Shown piece by piece: positions 52,142-59,927 of a stretch of 64,000 nucleotides of DNA. Source of the stretch: Flavobacteriia bacterium 40-80 (GTDB lineage: Bacteria > Bacteroidota > Bacteroidia > Flavobacteriales_D > Crocinitomicaceae). The position numbers and the translations under genes are program-made. The stretch lies in the NCBI GenBank assembly GCA_001899145.1, contig MKVF01000021.1, positions 372,001 to 436,000 on the forward strand, in the 5' to 3' direction. The notes beneath the pieces are model-generated. The model had not been told where the DNA came from. It searched no databases and was given only the letters and a program-made list of their open reading frames with translations. Every line of letters starts with the position of its first letter. Position 1 is the stretch's first letter.

Positions 52142-53917
52142 ATGATTGAATCACCAAGAGGAATGACAATTATGGAAGCTTATGAATTGTATAGAAATAA
52201 TAAGCTTTTTATTAATAGAAGATACCAAAGAAAGCTTGTTTGGAGCCAACAAGAAAAAAAAGACCTTGTTGAGTCTATATTATTGCAATATCCAATTCCA
52301 TTGATACTTCTTGCAACACAAACTGACCAATACGAAATTATAGATGGAATGCAAAGATTAAATGCAATCTTTGGTTATATAGAGAACCATTTTGGAGTTT
52401 TAATAGATGGTGAAGAAAAGTATTTCAATATACCTGATTATACTTTTGCACAATCACAAGTTTCTAAGGGTTTAATCACATCAAAAACAGATGTTGAATA
52501 TTTAACTCAAGAACAAGTTTCGGCATTTATAGGATATCCTTTCCCAGTTACAATTTTTAAGACCGGAAGCACTGATGAAATTAATGAAACATTCCGTAGA
52601 ATTAATTCAACAGGTCGAAAACTTTCACCACAAGAAGTAAGACAAGCTGGAAATGTATCCAAATTTTCTTTATTGGTAAGAGAAATTGCAAGTGAAATTA
52701 GGGGAGATGCATCAAAAGAAGTCTTACTTCTGCAAGAAATGCCCGAAATTAGTATTGATTCTAAGCTCTCAAAGCACCAATATGGAATTAATGCAGAAGA
52801 AACATTTTGGTGCAAACATGGTGTGTTAAATGTTTCTGACTTAAAGGAAAGCGAAGATGAACAGGTTATTGCTGATATAATATTGTCAACTACATTGGGG
52901 CAACCGTTTCCTGCAAGTAGAGTTGCTTTTGATAACTATTATGGTAGTGGTAAATCTGATAAATCCAATGATGTTGATGTAAAAATTAATGCTTTGAGCC
53001 AAGAAAATATCAAAACTGAAATTCTTGCAGTTTTTTCTGAAATATTTAATATGGTTGATTTTAATTTTGATGGTGAAAGATTGAAAACAATATTAAATCC
53101 AAATGCTGGAGGAAACCCTGTTAAAGAAGCTTTTTATACTCTTTACATGGCATGTTACGAATTAATGATAAAAGAAAATAAAACTCCATTTGACTATGCA
53201 AAAATAAAATCAAGTTTAAGAAATATTCACTCAAAACTTGTTAAATCTAGCAACTACACTACAACAGCAGACAGAAGAAATAACATTAATATTTGTAAAG
53301 GATTAATCCAAGACAACTTTAAAGTTACAGCGTCTACATTTAGAAGTGCTACGTCATTTATAATTGATTTTCAAGCTTATTTGATGAAATCAAAAACGGA
53401 AGCTGCAGTTTATGATTTTAAACAAGGGTTTTACACATTAAACCCTTCGAGTAGAGAATTTGATGAAGCTAGTTTTTACAAAATACTTTCTAATATTTCA
53501 GCTTTAGCAAATTTAGGAAAAGATAAAGTCGGTTATTTATTTATTGGTGTAACTGACAAAGAAAAAGACACAATTCAGGTTGAGAGCTTGGATGGGATTT
53601 CAAATGTTCCAAGATATCATGACTTTGGTGTTGTTGGGCTTGAAAGAGAAGCCAAAATAAAAAATGTTACTCTTGATCAATACATAAGTTACATTACTTC
53701 GCGAATTAGTTCTTCTAACCTTGAATCAAATTTGAAAACTCGAATAACAAAGGATATAACTCCAATAACATATCATGGACATACTGTTTTAATGATAAAA
53801 GTTACATCTGGAAATGAGCCTGTATATTTTGATGATAAGTTATATAATCGTGATGGAGCCAATTGTGTTGAAGTCAAGGGAGCCAAAGTGGCAGATATTT
53901 ATAAGTTATTTTCATAA
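52142..53917 (+). CDS. DUF262-AlbA_2/Schlafen fusion, probable defence protein
   Basis: 591 residues. The N-terminal ~230 residues are DUF262 (ParB/sulfiredoxin-like nucleotidase): INRRYQRKLVWSQQEKKDLV, SILLQYPIPLILLA, YEIIDGMQRLNAIFGYIENH and FRRINSTGRKLSPQEVRQAG. A helical middle follows. Residues ~430-591 resemble the Schlafen AlbA_2 domain: VGYLFIGVTDKEKD, then ITYHGHTVLMIKVTSGNEPV and YFDDKLYNRDGANCVEVKG. DUF262 is the nucleotide-dependent part of GmrSD and BrxU restriction enzymes, and AlbA_2 binds nucleic acid, so an anti-phage role is likely. It is the only gene between blocks A and B. Confidence 0.78.
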   Translation: MIESPRGMTIMEAYELYRNNKLFINRRYQRKLVWSQQEKKDLVESILLQYPIPLILLATQTDQYEIIDGMQRLNAIFGYIENHFGVLIDGEEKYFNIPDYTFAQSQVSKGLITSKTDVEYLTQEQVSAFIGYPFPVTIFKTGSTDEINETFRRINSTGRKLSPQEVRQAGNVSKFSLLVREIASEIRGDASKEVLLLQEMPEISIDSKLSKHQYGINAEETFWCKHGVLNVSDLKESEDEQVIADIILSTTLGQPFPASRVAFDNYYGSGKSDKSNDVDVKINALSQENIKTEILAVFSEIFNMVDFNFDGERLKTILNPNAGGNPVKEAFYTLYMACYELMIKENKTPFDYAKIKSSLRNIHSKLVKSSNYTTTADRRNNINICKGLIQDNFKVTASTFRSATSFIIDFQAYLMKSKTEAAVYDFKQGFYTLNPSSREFDEASFYKILSNISALANLGKDKVGYLFIGVTDKEKDTIQVESLDGISNVPRYHDFGVVGLEREAKIKNVTLDQYISYITSRISSSNLESNLKTRITKDITPITYHGHTVLMIKVTSGNEPVYFDDKLYNRDGANCVEVKGAKVADIYKLFS

Positions 53918-53989
53918 AAACTACTACATAGAACAACTTATTTGCCAAAAGCTGGGCTGAAAGTGCAAACTTCAATTTTTCGTTTTATT

Positions 53990-54325
53990 ACTAATAAATA
54001 AAAAACACAGCAAAGATAGGTCTTGTCCTTCCTTTCGTCAAGGTCAAGCCCTCCGGGTTTTGCTAAAAAAATCTCCACCTCAGTTTTCATAGTATTATTC
54101 AAATCTTCTTACCTCATCCCATTCTGTATTCATTATTCAAAATTCAGTATTTAGATGAGGTAGTATTTTTTATAGCAAAAAACCTTGCATCCAGTTCATC
54201 CAAGCCCTGAAAAATGGGCTTTCTTTTTTCTTTTTTTTCGGCTTTTCAGTCGTTTTTTTCTCTCTTTCTTTTGGAATAATTATGCGGAGCGAAGCGACAG
54301 GAACATAATTTTTAAACCGATAATT
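53990..54325. other. Conserved noncoding block B, copy 2
   Basis: The two conserved parts of block B are present (about 54001-54076 and 54160-54325), with the same hairpin AAGCCC/GGGCTT and T-rich tract. The middle differs from copy 1 and holds a perfect 9-bp inverted repeat TACCTCATC (54110-54118)/GATGAGGTA (54154-54162). Copy 1 has ~20 bp more just before the next gene. Confidence 0.55.
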
Positions 54326-54733
54326 ATGTTTCAGTTAAAAACCTATCGCCCAGGAATGAAAATAGAAAGCAATTCCTTTTTTATCCTGAACCGTGGACTA
54401 AACACAGGAAAACCGATGAACGAACCCTGCCCGAATTGTTTTGTATGTATCTGCAAAAGCAGAGAAGATAAAGAAAGCTTATACTGGTTGTTGTTTGCTT
54501 TATGGCAGAGTAAAGAAATCAAACGGCAGTTAATCGGCTCCGTGATTTTGTATATCCGAAAATGGGAATTAGAAAGACTAATCAGACAAAAAGCACAGGA
54601 ACACATTCTGTTAGTGGTTCAGAAATCCATTCCTGTCCTCCGTGAGTTCCAAAGAAAAGAACAGGCATTTTTCAAGATGTCCGCACAGGTCCGAGAATTG
54701 AAAACTGCTTATTTGTGTAGTTTGGTTAGATAA
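54326..54733 (+). CDS. Conserved 135-aa element protein (DUF6943-like), copy 2
   Basis: The ATG at 54326 (MFQLKTYRPGMKIESNSFFI) matches the start in element 1; three residues differ over the protein. It has the same CPNCFVCIC cluster and basic helical end. A longer upstream reading is rejected because it runs through block B. Confidence 0.7.
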   Translation: MFQLKTYRPGMKIESNSFFILNRGLNTGKPMNEPCPNCFVCICKSREDKESLYWLLFALWQSKEIKRQLIGSVILYIRKWELERLIRQKAQEHILLVVQKSIPVLREFQRKEQAFFKMSAQVRELKTAYLCSLVR

Positions 54734-54739
54734 ATAGAA

Positions 54740-54763
54740 AAGCCGTCCGAATCCGGACGGCTT
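54740..54763 (+). terminator. Terminator between converging operons, element 2
   Basis: AAGCCGTCCG (54740-54749) pairs with CGGACGGCTT (54754-54763). It is unrelated in sequence to the element 1 hairpin at the same place. Confidence 0.8.
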
Positions 54764-54782
54764 AACCTTTTGGTTTCAGAAC

Positions 54783-54989
54783 TTACTTATGTCTGAACTT
54801 ATCCCAGCACCATTTTAGGAACTTCGATACAATAAAACTCACAATTGCACCTACAGAAGCCAGAATAATTGTTTTTGCATAATCCTGAACATCTATCGTA
54901 GCAAACAACGTTAGCAATGTTCCTCCGATTGTTCCCTTAACGGTTGTGTGATCCGTTTGCACATTAGGGATTACAGCTTTCCACCGCAC
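54783..54989 (-). CDS. 68-aa single-span membrane protein, copy 2
   Basis: The same layout as 29494-29700: polar start, hydrophobic TIILASVGAIVSFIVSKFL, basic end KWCWDKFRHK. Five residues differ, all keeping polarity. It overlaps the preceding gene by 26 bp, as in element 1. Confidence 0.65.
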   Translation of the reverse strand: MRWKAVIPNVQTDHTTVKGTIGGTLLTLFATIDVQDYAKTIILASVGAIVSFIVSKFLKWCWDKFRHK

Positions 54990-55173
54990 AGCTTTTTAAA
55001 TGCAGCGTGATGTCAAAAGCTTCCGTATCTTCAGTAGATTCGTCGTTTACTTCAACATCCATACGTTTCACGTTTACAGTACTTGATAAATCAGAACCAG
55101 CTTTAAAACGTGGTTTGCGTTTGATTGAAGCTTTCACAATCAAATCACTGCATTGGTTTTTTTCCTTTTCCAT
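54964..55173 (-). CDS. 69-aa small conserved protein, copy 2
   Basis: The start at 55173 (MEKEKNQCSDLIV) matches element 1; an ATG 39 bp upstream is not conserved. Changes cluster in one loop (GSDLSSTVN against GAELTGAVN). Confidence 0.6.
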   Translation of the reverse strand: MEKEKNQCSDLIVKASIKRKPRFKAGSDLSSTVNVKRMDVEVNDESTEDTEAFDITLHLKSCAVESCNP

Positions 55174-55235
55174 TCTTTTGTGTGTTATGTCGGAGTGCTT
55201 TCTATTTTTCACACTCCGACTGATTAAACAATAAT

Positions 55236-55496
55236 TTACTTTTCTTCCTCTTCACATTCTGAACCATCACTGATGGCCGCCTGACTAACTGCCGTTGCAA
55301 CAGCTCCCGCAGTAGCTAAGTAACTTGCGATTGTCACTGCAACCGCAGGTAAGGCAATCGGAGCAGCTAGAACCGTTGTTCCTACTGCTGCAATGATTAG
55401 CCCTGCTAAACGCAGTTTTTTGAAGAAGGGCGGAGTTTCTTTTCCGCATCGCTTGAAGTAAGACTTCAATTTGTCCGTGGATTTTTTCTTTTCCAT
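55236..55496 (-). CDS. 86-aa Ala/Val-rich membrane protein, copy 2
   Basis: Identical to the element 1 protein except for two residues near the acidic tail. It has two hydrophobic helices with a basic front and an acidic end, and lies 10 bp after the 249-aa gene. Confidence 0.65.
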   Translation of the reverse strand: MEKKKSTDKLKSYFKRCGKETPPFFKKLRLAGLIIAAVGTTVLAAPIALPAVAVTIASYLATAGAVATAVSQAAISDGSECEEEEK

Positions 55497-55506
55497 TACT
55501 TTAGAA

Positions 55507-56256
55507 TTACTGGATTTCTACAATACTGAGCACGTTAAATGCTCCGTTTTTCAGCGTGTACTGAACTCCGTTGACCTCCTGAAAGAATTCCAACATCAGT
55601 AAGTACAAATCTGTTCCTGCACCTGCCGGCACAGCTGTCGGTGTAAGTGTAACAGTCGTTGCCGTTCCGTCAATCGGAAGGTTCTGACTATTCGTTTCCT
55701 CAACAGAAGACACAGCTCCCGAAAAATCAACTTTTGCCCAGGCACCTCTCAGTGTTACATGAGTTGCACCTGATGGAACATTCAAATCGTTGATTGGAAC
55801 GAATCCTGTCAGGTCAATTACTCCAGTACCTGTATTCACAGAATAGCTTTTAAAAAGCACTGAACCCAAAACAGCACGGTTGTTAAAATTGAACCCTTTC
55901 AGCAACGCTTTTGCAGCAGGAGTAGCAATTCCGACACCAACAGTACGTTCACCTCTGGCACTGGTCGGATCCATGTTCTTAATCTGTGTCATTACCTTGG
56001 TCAGTCGTGCCGTAACACGACCATCCGAAGCATTTTGCATCATCGTACGAACAGAATCACGGAGCAATTTCCCCGAACTGGCAGAAGAGCCGAACTCCAC
56101 ACCGTTTTCACGAGTCCTTACAAACGCAGGATCGTTTTTGATGCGTTCGCCCTCAACACCGCCTTTCTCACGAGCTAAGAAACCATCTTTGGACTTGTAG
56201 AATGATAAATCTCCGACCTTTCCAGTCAGTTTGATTATCCCTTTTTGTCTTGCCAT
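55507..56256 (-). CDS. 249-aa beta-rich element protein, copy 2 (virion-like?)
   Basis: Differs from the element 1 copy at one residue (MMQNASDGR against MMQNAADGR). In the parts I compared, roughly one DNA base in twenty differs, nearly always in silent positions. This excess of silent change shows that the protein sequence matters in both elements. See copy 1 for domains and possible roles. Confidence 0.7.
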   Translation of the reverse strand: MARQKGIIKLTGKVGDLSFYKSKDGFLAREKGGVEGERIKNDPAFVRTRENGVEFGSSASSGKLLRDSVRTMMQNASDGRVTARLTKVMTQIKNMDPTSARGERTVGVGIATPAAKALLKGFNFNNRAVLGSVLFKSYSVNTGTGVIDLTGFVPINDLNVPSGATHVTLRGAWAKVDFSGAVSSVEETNSQNLPIDGTATTVTLTPTAVPAGAGTDLYLLMLEFFQEVNGVQYTLKNGAFNVLSIVEIQ

Positions 56257-56308
56257 GTTTCAAGATTAATTGGATTACTAAGCGAGTTTTTAGGTCCGCT
56301 ATTTTACC

Positions 56309-56327
56309 TGTCATGTGCACATTGACA
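56309..56327. promoter_or_regulatory. Quasi-palindrome in the divergent control region, copy 2
   Basis: The same TGTCATGTGCACATTGACA as at 31020-31038, although neighbouring bases have changed. Confidence 0.5.
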
Positions 56328-56518
56328 CCACAAACATCAGATAAAACCAAATACGCTAAAAACCAACACTTCCGAGCAATAAACTTTGTGCTGTTTTAGA
56401 GTGTTTTTGCAGGGAAAACAAGCCATTAAAGCACGTAATTTTGTAAAAGTGAAACAGTATGCCATAACCATAGAAGAAGTATAGAAAGAGCATACATAAA
56501 GTATGAAACCAACTAAAA

Positions 56519-56707
56519 ATGAAACGCCTTGTCATCCATACAAAAGATGTAATGATTGTTACCGGAAAAAGTGAACGCTATTCCCGTTACCTCATCAAGA
56601 AAATAAAGGAAGAAATAGGGAAGAGAGAACACCAGTATTTGACCATACGTGAGTTTTGTGAATACTTAGGACTGAATACTGATGAGGTGGAAGAAATTTT
56701 GTTTTGA
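56519..56707 (+). CDS. 62-aa HTH-like regulator, copy 2
   Basis: MKRLVIHTKDVMIVTGKSER followed by LTIREFCEYLGLNTDEVEEI. Three residues differ from element 1. It is the last gene of element 2, 212 bp before the right att copy. Confidence 0.68.
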   Translation: MKRLVIHTKDVMIVTGKSERYSRYLIKKIKEEIGKREHQYLTIREFCEYLGLNTDEVEEILF

Positions 56708-56936
56708 GGTGCTTACAATAGCTTATTTTTCAACCTCTTAAAATCATAAAATTTACAGTTATTTAGTTGTGTATATTACTGATTTAGACTATACTTGTAG
56801 TATAGAACGGTCTTTCAAATAGAAGCAATTTAATTCAAAAAAACAGCTAGCATATCAGCCAGCAAGAATTTGAAAATGTCTAAAAGCCTGTATTGTCAGG
56901 TGGTTTTAAAATATTAGTCAATCCCTGCGGGATCAC
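56708..56936. other. Right end of element 2: CAGCTAG repeats and att copy
   Basis: No gene. AACAGCTAGC and GCCAGCAAGAAT (56842-56869) mirror the left-end repeats of element 2 (31773-31799). The tRNA-Arg-like att copy CAATCCCTGCGGGATCAC lies at 56919-56936. Confidence 0.6.
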
Positions 56937-56941
56937 AGAGT

Positions 56942-56972
56942 AAAGCCAATCCGATTCGGATTGGCTTTTTCG
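56942..56972. terminator. Hairpin directly after the right att copy
   Basis: AAAGCCAATCCGA (56942-56954) pairs with TCGGATTGGCTTT (56956-56968), followed by T. This is the third different hairpin placed next to an att copy. Confidence 0.75.
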
Positions 56973-57030
56973 ATTTATATACTACTCATTTTCAGTACTT
57001 AAATAAGTTCGGGGAAGTTAGATCTTTTGG

Positions 57031-57062
57031 CATTTTTGGTTCGAATCCTTTTGGGTCTCACT
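57031..57062 (+). other. tRNA 3'-end-like remnant, probable att of the next island
   Basis: TTGGTTCGAATCC followed by TTTTGGGTCTCAC looks like a T arm and 3' acceptor strand without the rest of a tRNA. It keeps GGTTCGAATCC of tRNA-Arg, which the copies at 31635 and 56919 have lost. An integrase gene ends 71 bp further on. Confidence 0.5.
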
Positions 57063-57133
57063 ACAACAGCTCATCAGAAATGATTGGCTTTTTGTTTCAT
57101 TAGAATTTAGTAAGGCTCCGAAGATTTGCGAAA

Positions 57134-58207
57134 TTATAAAGCATCCAATGGACTTTGAACGTTAGAAAGTGTCTTATTGGAAACTTTCGCATAAATTTCA
57201 GTCGTCTTGATATGATTGTGTCCCAGTAATTTTTGAATAAAAACCATATCTGTTCCTGCTTCAAGTAAATGTGTGGCATAGGAATGGCGTAAACCGTGAA
57301 TTCCTGAGCCTTTGTTAATCCCGGCTTTTTTCATTGCATTACGAAAAACAGATTGGGCACTTCTAACAGTGTATTGTTCGGAAAACTGTCCTTCAAACAA
57401 ATAAATCGATGGTTGGTAGGCTTTTAAATAATCTAGGTAAAGTGGTTTGAGACTCTCTGGAAAATGAACGTATCTATCTTTTTTTCCTTTCGAGGAAACA
57501 ATATGAGCCTGTCTTCTGTCCATGTCAACATCATTTACCTTCAATGCGATTAATTCACTCACTCTAAGTCCCATTCCATAAGCTGTTTTCAGGATGAGTA
57601 AGTGCTTTAAGTTTTTCGTTGCTGTAAAGAGTTTAGCAATTTCTTGTTTGCTCAATACTTTCGGTAGCTGTTTATGTGGTTTGGGGCGAATCACATTATC
57701 GAACACGGCTTCTTTATTAAGCACCAGTCTAAAATATGACTTTATTGCATTCATTCTTGAATGTACTTGTGCTTCGGAGTGTTTTAATCTTTTTATACAG
57801 TATAAAAAATAGGAATTGAGGCGTTCAGATGTCATGGCATCGATAGGATGGTTCTTGAGAAGAACAAGAAGCTGAGCAAATTCGCTTAGATAGGTGTTGA
57901 TTGTGTTGGGTGAGAATGCCTTTTGGGTGAGCGCATTTCGAAATTTAATAAATTCAGTTTTATTGTGTTCATATAATTTAGATAACCAGACGTCGCCAAT
58001 CTCAGGGAGAGGAAGCTTTAGTCGTGATCGGTAACGTGTTGAATCTTTTACATACCAGGCGTTATGCGTTCGTGACCATTTTGCTGACGGGAACGTTTTT
58101 CTAAATTCTTTCAGTAATTGCAGATCATAGGGAAATGAACACAAAATTACCTTTTGATTTCGGTGAAGCGTTTCCTGAAAAGTTAATTTTCTAAAGATAT
58201 TTGTCAT
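57134..58207 (-). CDS. XerC/XerD-like tyrosine recombinase
   Basis: A 357-residue recombinase of a different subfamily from the two element integrases. Residues 1-~75 are a small N-terminal domain (FPYDLQLLKEFRKTFPSAKW, HNAWYVKD), then a SAM-like domain. The complete catalytic set is present: YGMGLRVSELIAL (Arg), SKGKKDRYV (Lys), HGLRHSYATHLLE (HxxR), LGHNHIKTTEIYAKV (His, Tyr). Enzymes of this form occur with chromosomal islands in Bacteroidota. It reads toward the tRNA-like remnant at 57031 and may have inserted the copper island to its right. Confidence 0.9.
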   Translation of the reverse strand: MTNIFRKLTFQETLHRNQKVILCSFPYDLQLLKEFRKTFPSAKWSRTHNAWYVKDSTRYRSRLKLPLPEIGDVWLSKLYEHNKTEFIKFRNALTQKAFSPNTINTYLSEFAQLLVLLKNHPIDAMTSERLNSYFLYCIKRLKHSEAQVHSRMNAIKSYFRLVLNKEAVFDNVIRPKPHKQLPKVLSKQEIAKLFTATKNLKHLLILKTAYGMGLRVSELIALKVNDVDMDRRQAHIVSSKGKKDRYVHFPESLKPLYLDYLKAYQPSIYLFEGQFSEQYTVRSAQSVFRNAMKKAGINKGSGIHGLRHSYATHLLEAGTDMVFIQKLLGHNHIKTTEIYAKVSNKTLSNVQSPLDAL

Positions 58208-58556
58208 AAAAGGCGAAGGTTTTGTTAAATAAATACAACTAAAAATACGCAGCTTTTTTTACATATAACACATTGTTTTAATGTTATTTAAAATGGAGTT
58301 TAAAAATTTAATAAAAATGATTAACTTCGTCAATAAACAAGTTACCGGCAAGTGTAACAGACGACAGTGCTAACATTAAACGGACGACCAAAATTTGAAC
58401 ATTAACACAAGAGCAAACCATTTTGAAAAGTGATCAAAACATAGACCTTATTATTAACGGACAACGAGCCCTCGACACGTTGACCAACCTATGTTTTTTA
58501 TTTTTTTTCCAACACACCCGAACGAAAAAATTTATACCTTTGCAGACAAATAATAT
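58208..58556. other. Intergenic region before the copper island
   Basis: 349 bp without a gene. The AT-rich first half contains the integrase promoter. Near the right edge TACCTTTG (58535-58542) is a perfect TAnnTTTG box, 14 bp before the ATG at 58557. No metal-box inverted repeat like TGCAATA/TATTGCA is present. Confidence 0.5.
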
Positions 58557-58928
58557 ATGACAAGACAAATTTCCATAATGCTGATAGTGATGCTTGGTTT
58601 CTTTTTGACACCAACGCTGACTTACGCTTGTGGTAAATCTCACACGAAAACCGAAAAATCTTGTTGCGACAAGAAAACATCACAGACAGACAAAAATGAC
58701 TGTTGCAAAAATAAAAATTCGCATAACCAAAAAGACAATGACGATTGTGGTGGCAAATGCGGACATTCATCTTGCCATTGCCCTACAGTTAGTTTTAGTT
58801 TTATTCCTTCTACACCTGAACTCAAATACAACTTATTAGTTGTTGCTCAAAAACAATTCTTTCTTTATTCAGACCCATACATTTCTTCGGGTTATCACTC
58901 CATTTGGCAACCGCCTAAAATAAGCTGA
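58557..58928 (+). CDS. Exported Cys/His-rich protein, IWxPP family (DUF6660-like), third copy
   Basis: 123 residues with a signal peptide (1-22, ending TLTYA). The middle is strongly Cys/Lys/His-rich (ACGKSHTKTEKSCCDKKTS, CGGKCGHSSCHC) and the C-terminus is YHSIWQPPKIS. It shares the export signal, metal-binding segment and IWxPP end with the proteins at 33477 and 36316, but sits outside the two elements, at the head of a copper operon. It probably buffers or senses copper in the periplasm. Confidence 0.68.
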   Translation: MTRQISIMLIVMLGFFLTPTLTYACGKSHTKTEKSCCDKKTSQTDKNDCCKNKNSHNQKDNDDCGGKCGHSSCHCPTVSFSFIPSTPELKYNLLVVAQKQFFLYSDPYISSGYHSIWQPPKIS

Positions 58929-59020
58929 TTTCTTGACTTGACAGCCATAGCTGTGTCCTATTGAAAGCGATTTAAAGGCTTTCAAAATTTAAGTAATTTA
59001 GTAATCTAAAATTTAAAAAA

Positions 59021-59869
59021 ATGAAATCATTAAAATATGTAATGACCGCATTGCTAATGTTGTCATTCGGAGTGAGCAACGCTCAAATTAAAAACGCCAA
59101 AACCGAAACCGTAAAAATTTACGGCAATTGTGGAATGTGCGAAAGCACCATAGAAAAAGCAGGAAATGTTAAAAAAGTAGCCGAGGTAGATTGGAACAAA
59201 GAAACGAAAATGGCGACCATTACCTACGATGCAAAAAAGACCAATCAGGACGAAATTCTGAAACGTATCGCTTTAGTAGGCTATGACAGCGATAAATTTC
59301 TTGCACCCGATGATGTGTATGCAAAACTGCCTGAATGTTGCCTGTATGAACGGGTGAACAAACCTGTTGCAAAAGCAGAACCGAAAACGGAAACACACGA
59401 CCATTCAAGTCATACGGCATCTACAGAAATGCAGGAAGTAAACCAACTGACATCTGTTTTTGAAAACTATTTTTCGGTAAAAGATGCCTTGGTAAAATCT
59501 GACGGGAACACAACTTCCACTAAAGCAAAAGACTTGCTAACCGCTCTTGTCGCTGTTCAAATGAATAAACTTTCAAACGAGGAACATACGGTTTGGATGA
59601 AAGTAATGAAAGACCTTGCCTTTGATGCAGAACACATTGCTGAAACCAAAGATGTAGCACATCAGCGAGACCATTTTATGAGCTTATCAAAAAATATGTA
59701 CGAACTGATAAAAGTATCAAAACAGGAAACACCTGTTTATTATCAGCATTGCCCAATGGCAAACAAAGGCAAAGGAGCAAATTGGTTGAGCAAAGAAAAT
59801 GCTATTAAAAACCCTTATTACGGTTCGCAAATGCTTACTTGTGGTAGTACAGTTGAAACTATAAAATAA
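59021..59869 (+). CDS. Periplasmic HMA-DUF3347 copper-binding protein
   Basis: 282 residues with a signal peptide (1-21, ending GVSNAQ). Residues ~28-95 are an HMA domain with the metal site YGNCGMCESTIEKAG (CxxC). A His-rich linker (ETHDHSSHTAS) follows, and ~140-282 is DUF3347 (YFSVKDALVKSD, YYQHCPMANKGKGANWLSKE with Cys/His/Met). DUF3347 occurs at the ends of copper adaptors and chaperones. It probably takes up Cu in the periplasm and passes it to the efflux ATPase/oxidase system downstream. Confidence 0.85.
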   Translation: MKSLKYVMTALLMLSFGVSNAQIKNAKTETVKIYGNCGMCESTIEKAGNVKKVAEVDWNKETKMATITYDAKKTNQDEILKRIALVGYDSDKFLAPDDVYAKLPECCLYERVNKPVAKAEPKTETHDHSSHTASTEMQEVNQLTSVFENYFSVKDALVKSDGNTTSTKAKDLLTALVAVQMNKLSNEEHTVWMKVMKDLAFDAEHIAETKDVAHQRDHFMSLSKNMYELIKVSKQETPVYYQHCPMANKGKGANWLSKENAIKNPYYGSQMLTCGSTVETIK

Positions 59870-59927
59870 CCAACAAAGCAATGAAGTGGTAAAATCCATC
59901 TTCATTGCTTTTCAGAACAAAAAGAAT

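Larger units (their letters stand above)
31653..56936 (+). mobile_element. Integrative element 2 (25.3 kb, metal/defence cargo)
   Basis: Bounded by tRNA-Arg 3'-end-like copies at 31635-31652 and 56919-56936. It follows the same plan as element 1: integrase, SymE-like, HTH, replication organiser, ATPase, cargo slot 1, block A, cargo slot 2, block B and the conserved right module. Its end sites differ from those of element 1: CAGCTAG-type repeats lie at both ends (31773-31821 and 56842-56869). rteC is displaced into the cargo. The length, att to att, is 25,284 bp against 25,307 bp for element 1. Confidence 0.75.

Noticed and set aside
6346-56936. Interpretation of the elements as conjugative transposons
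   Set aside because: RteC and IntDOT-like integrase suggest it, but I could find no relaxase, coupling protein or Tra gene in either element. Mobilisation in trans remains possible.
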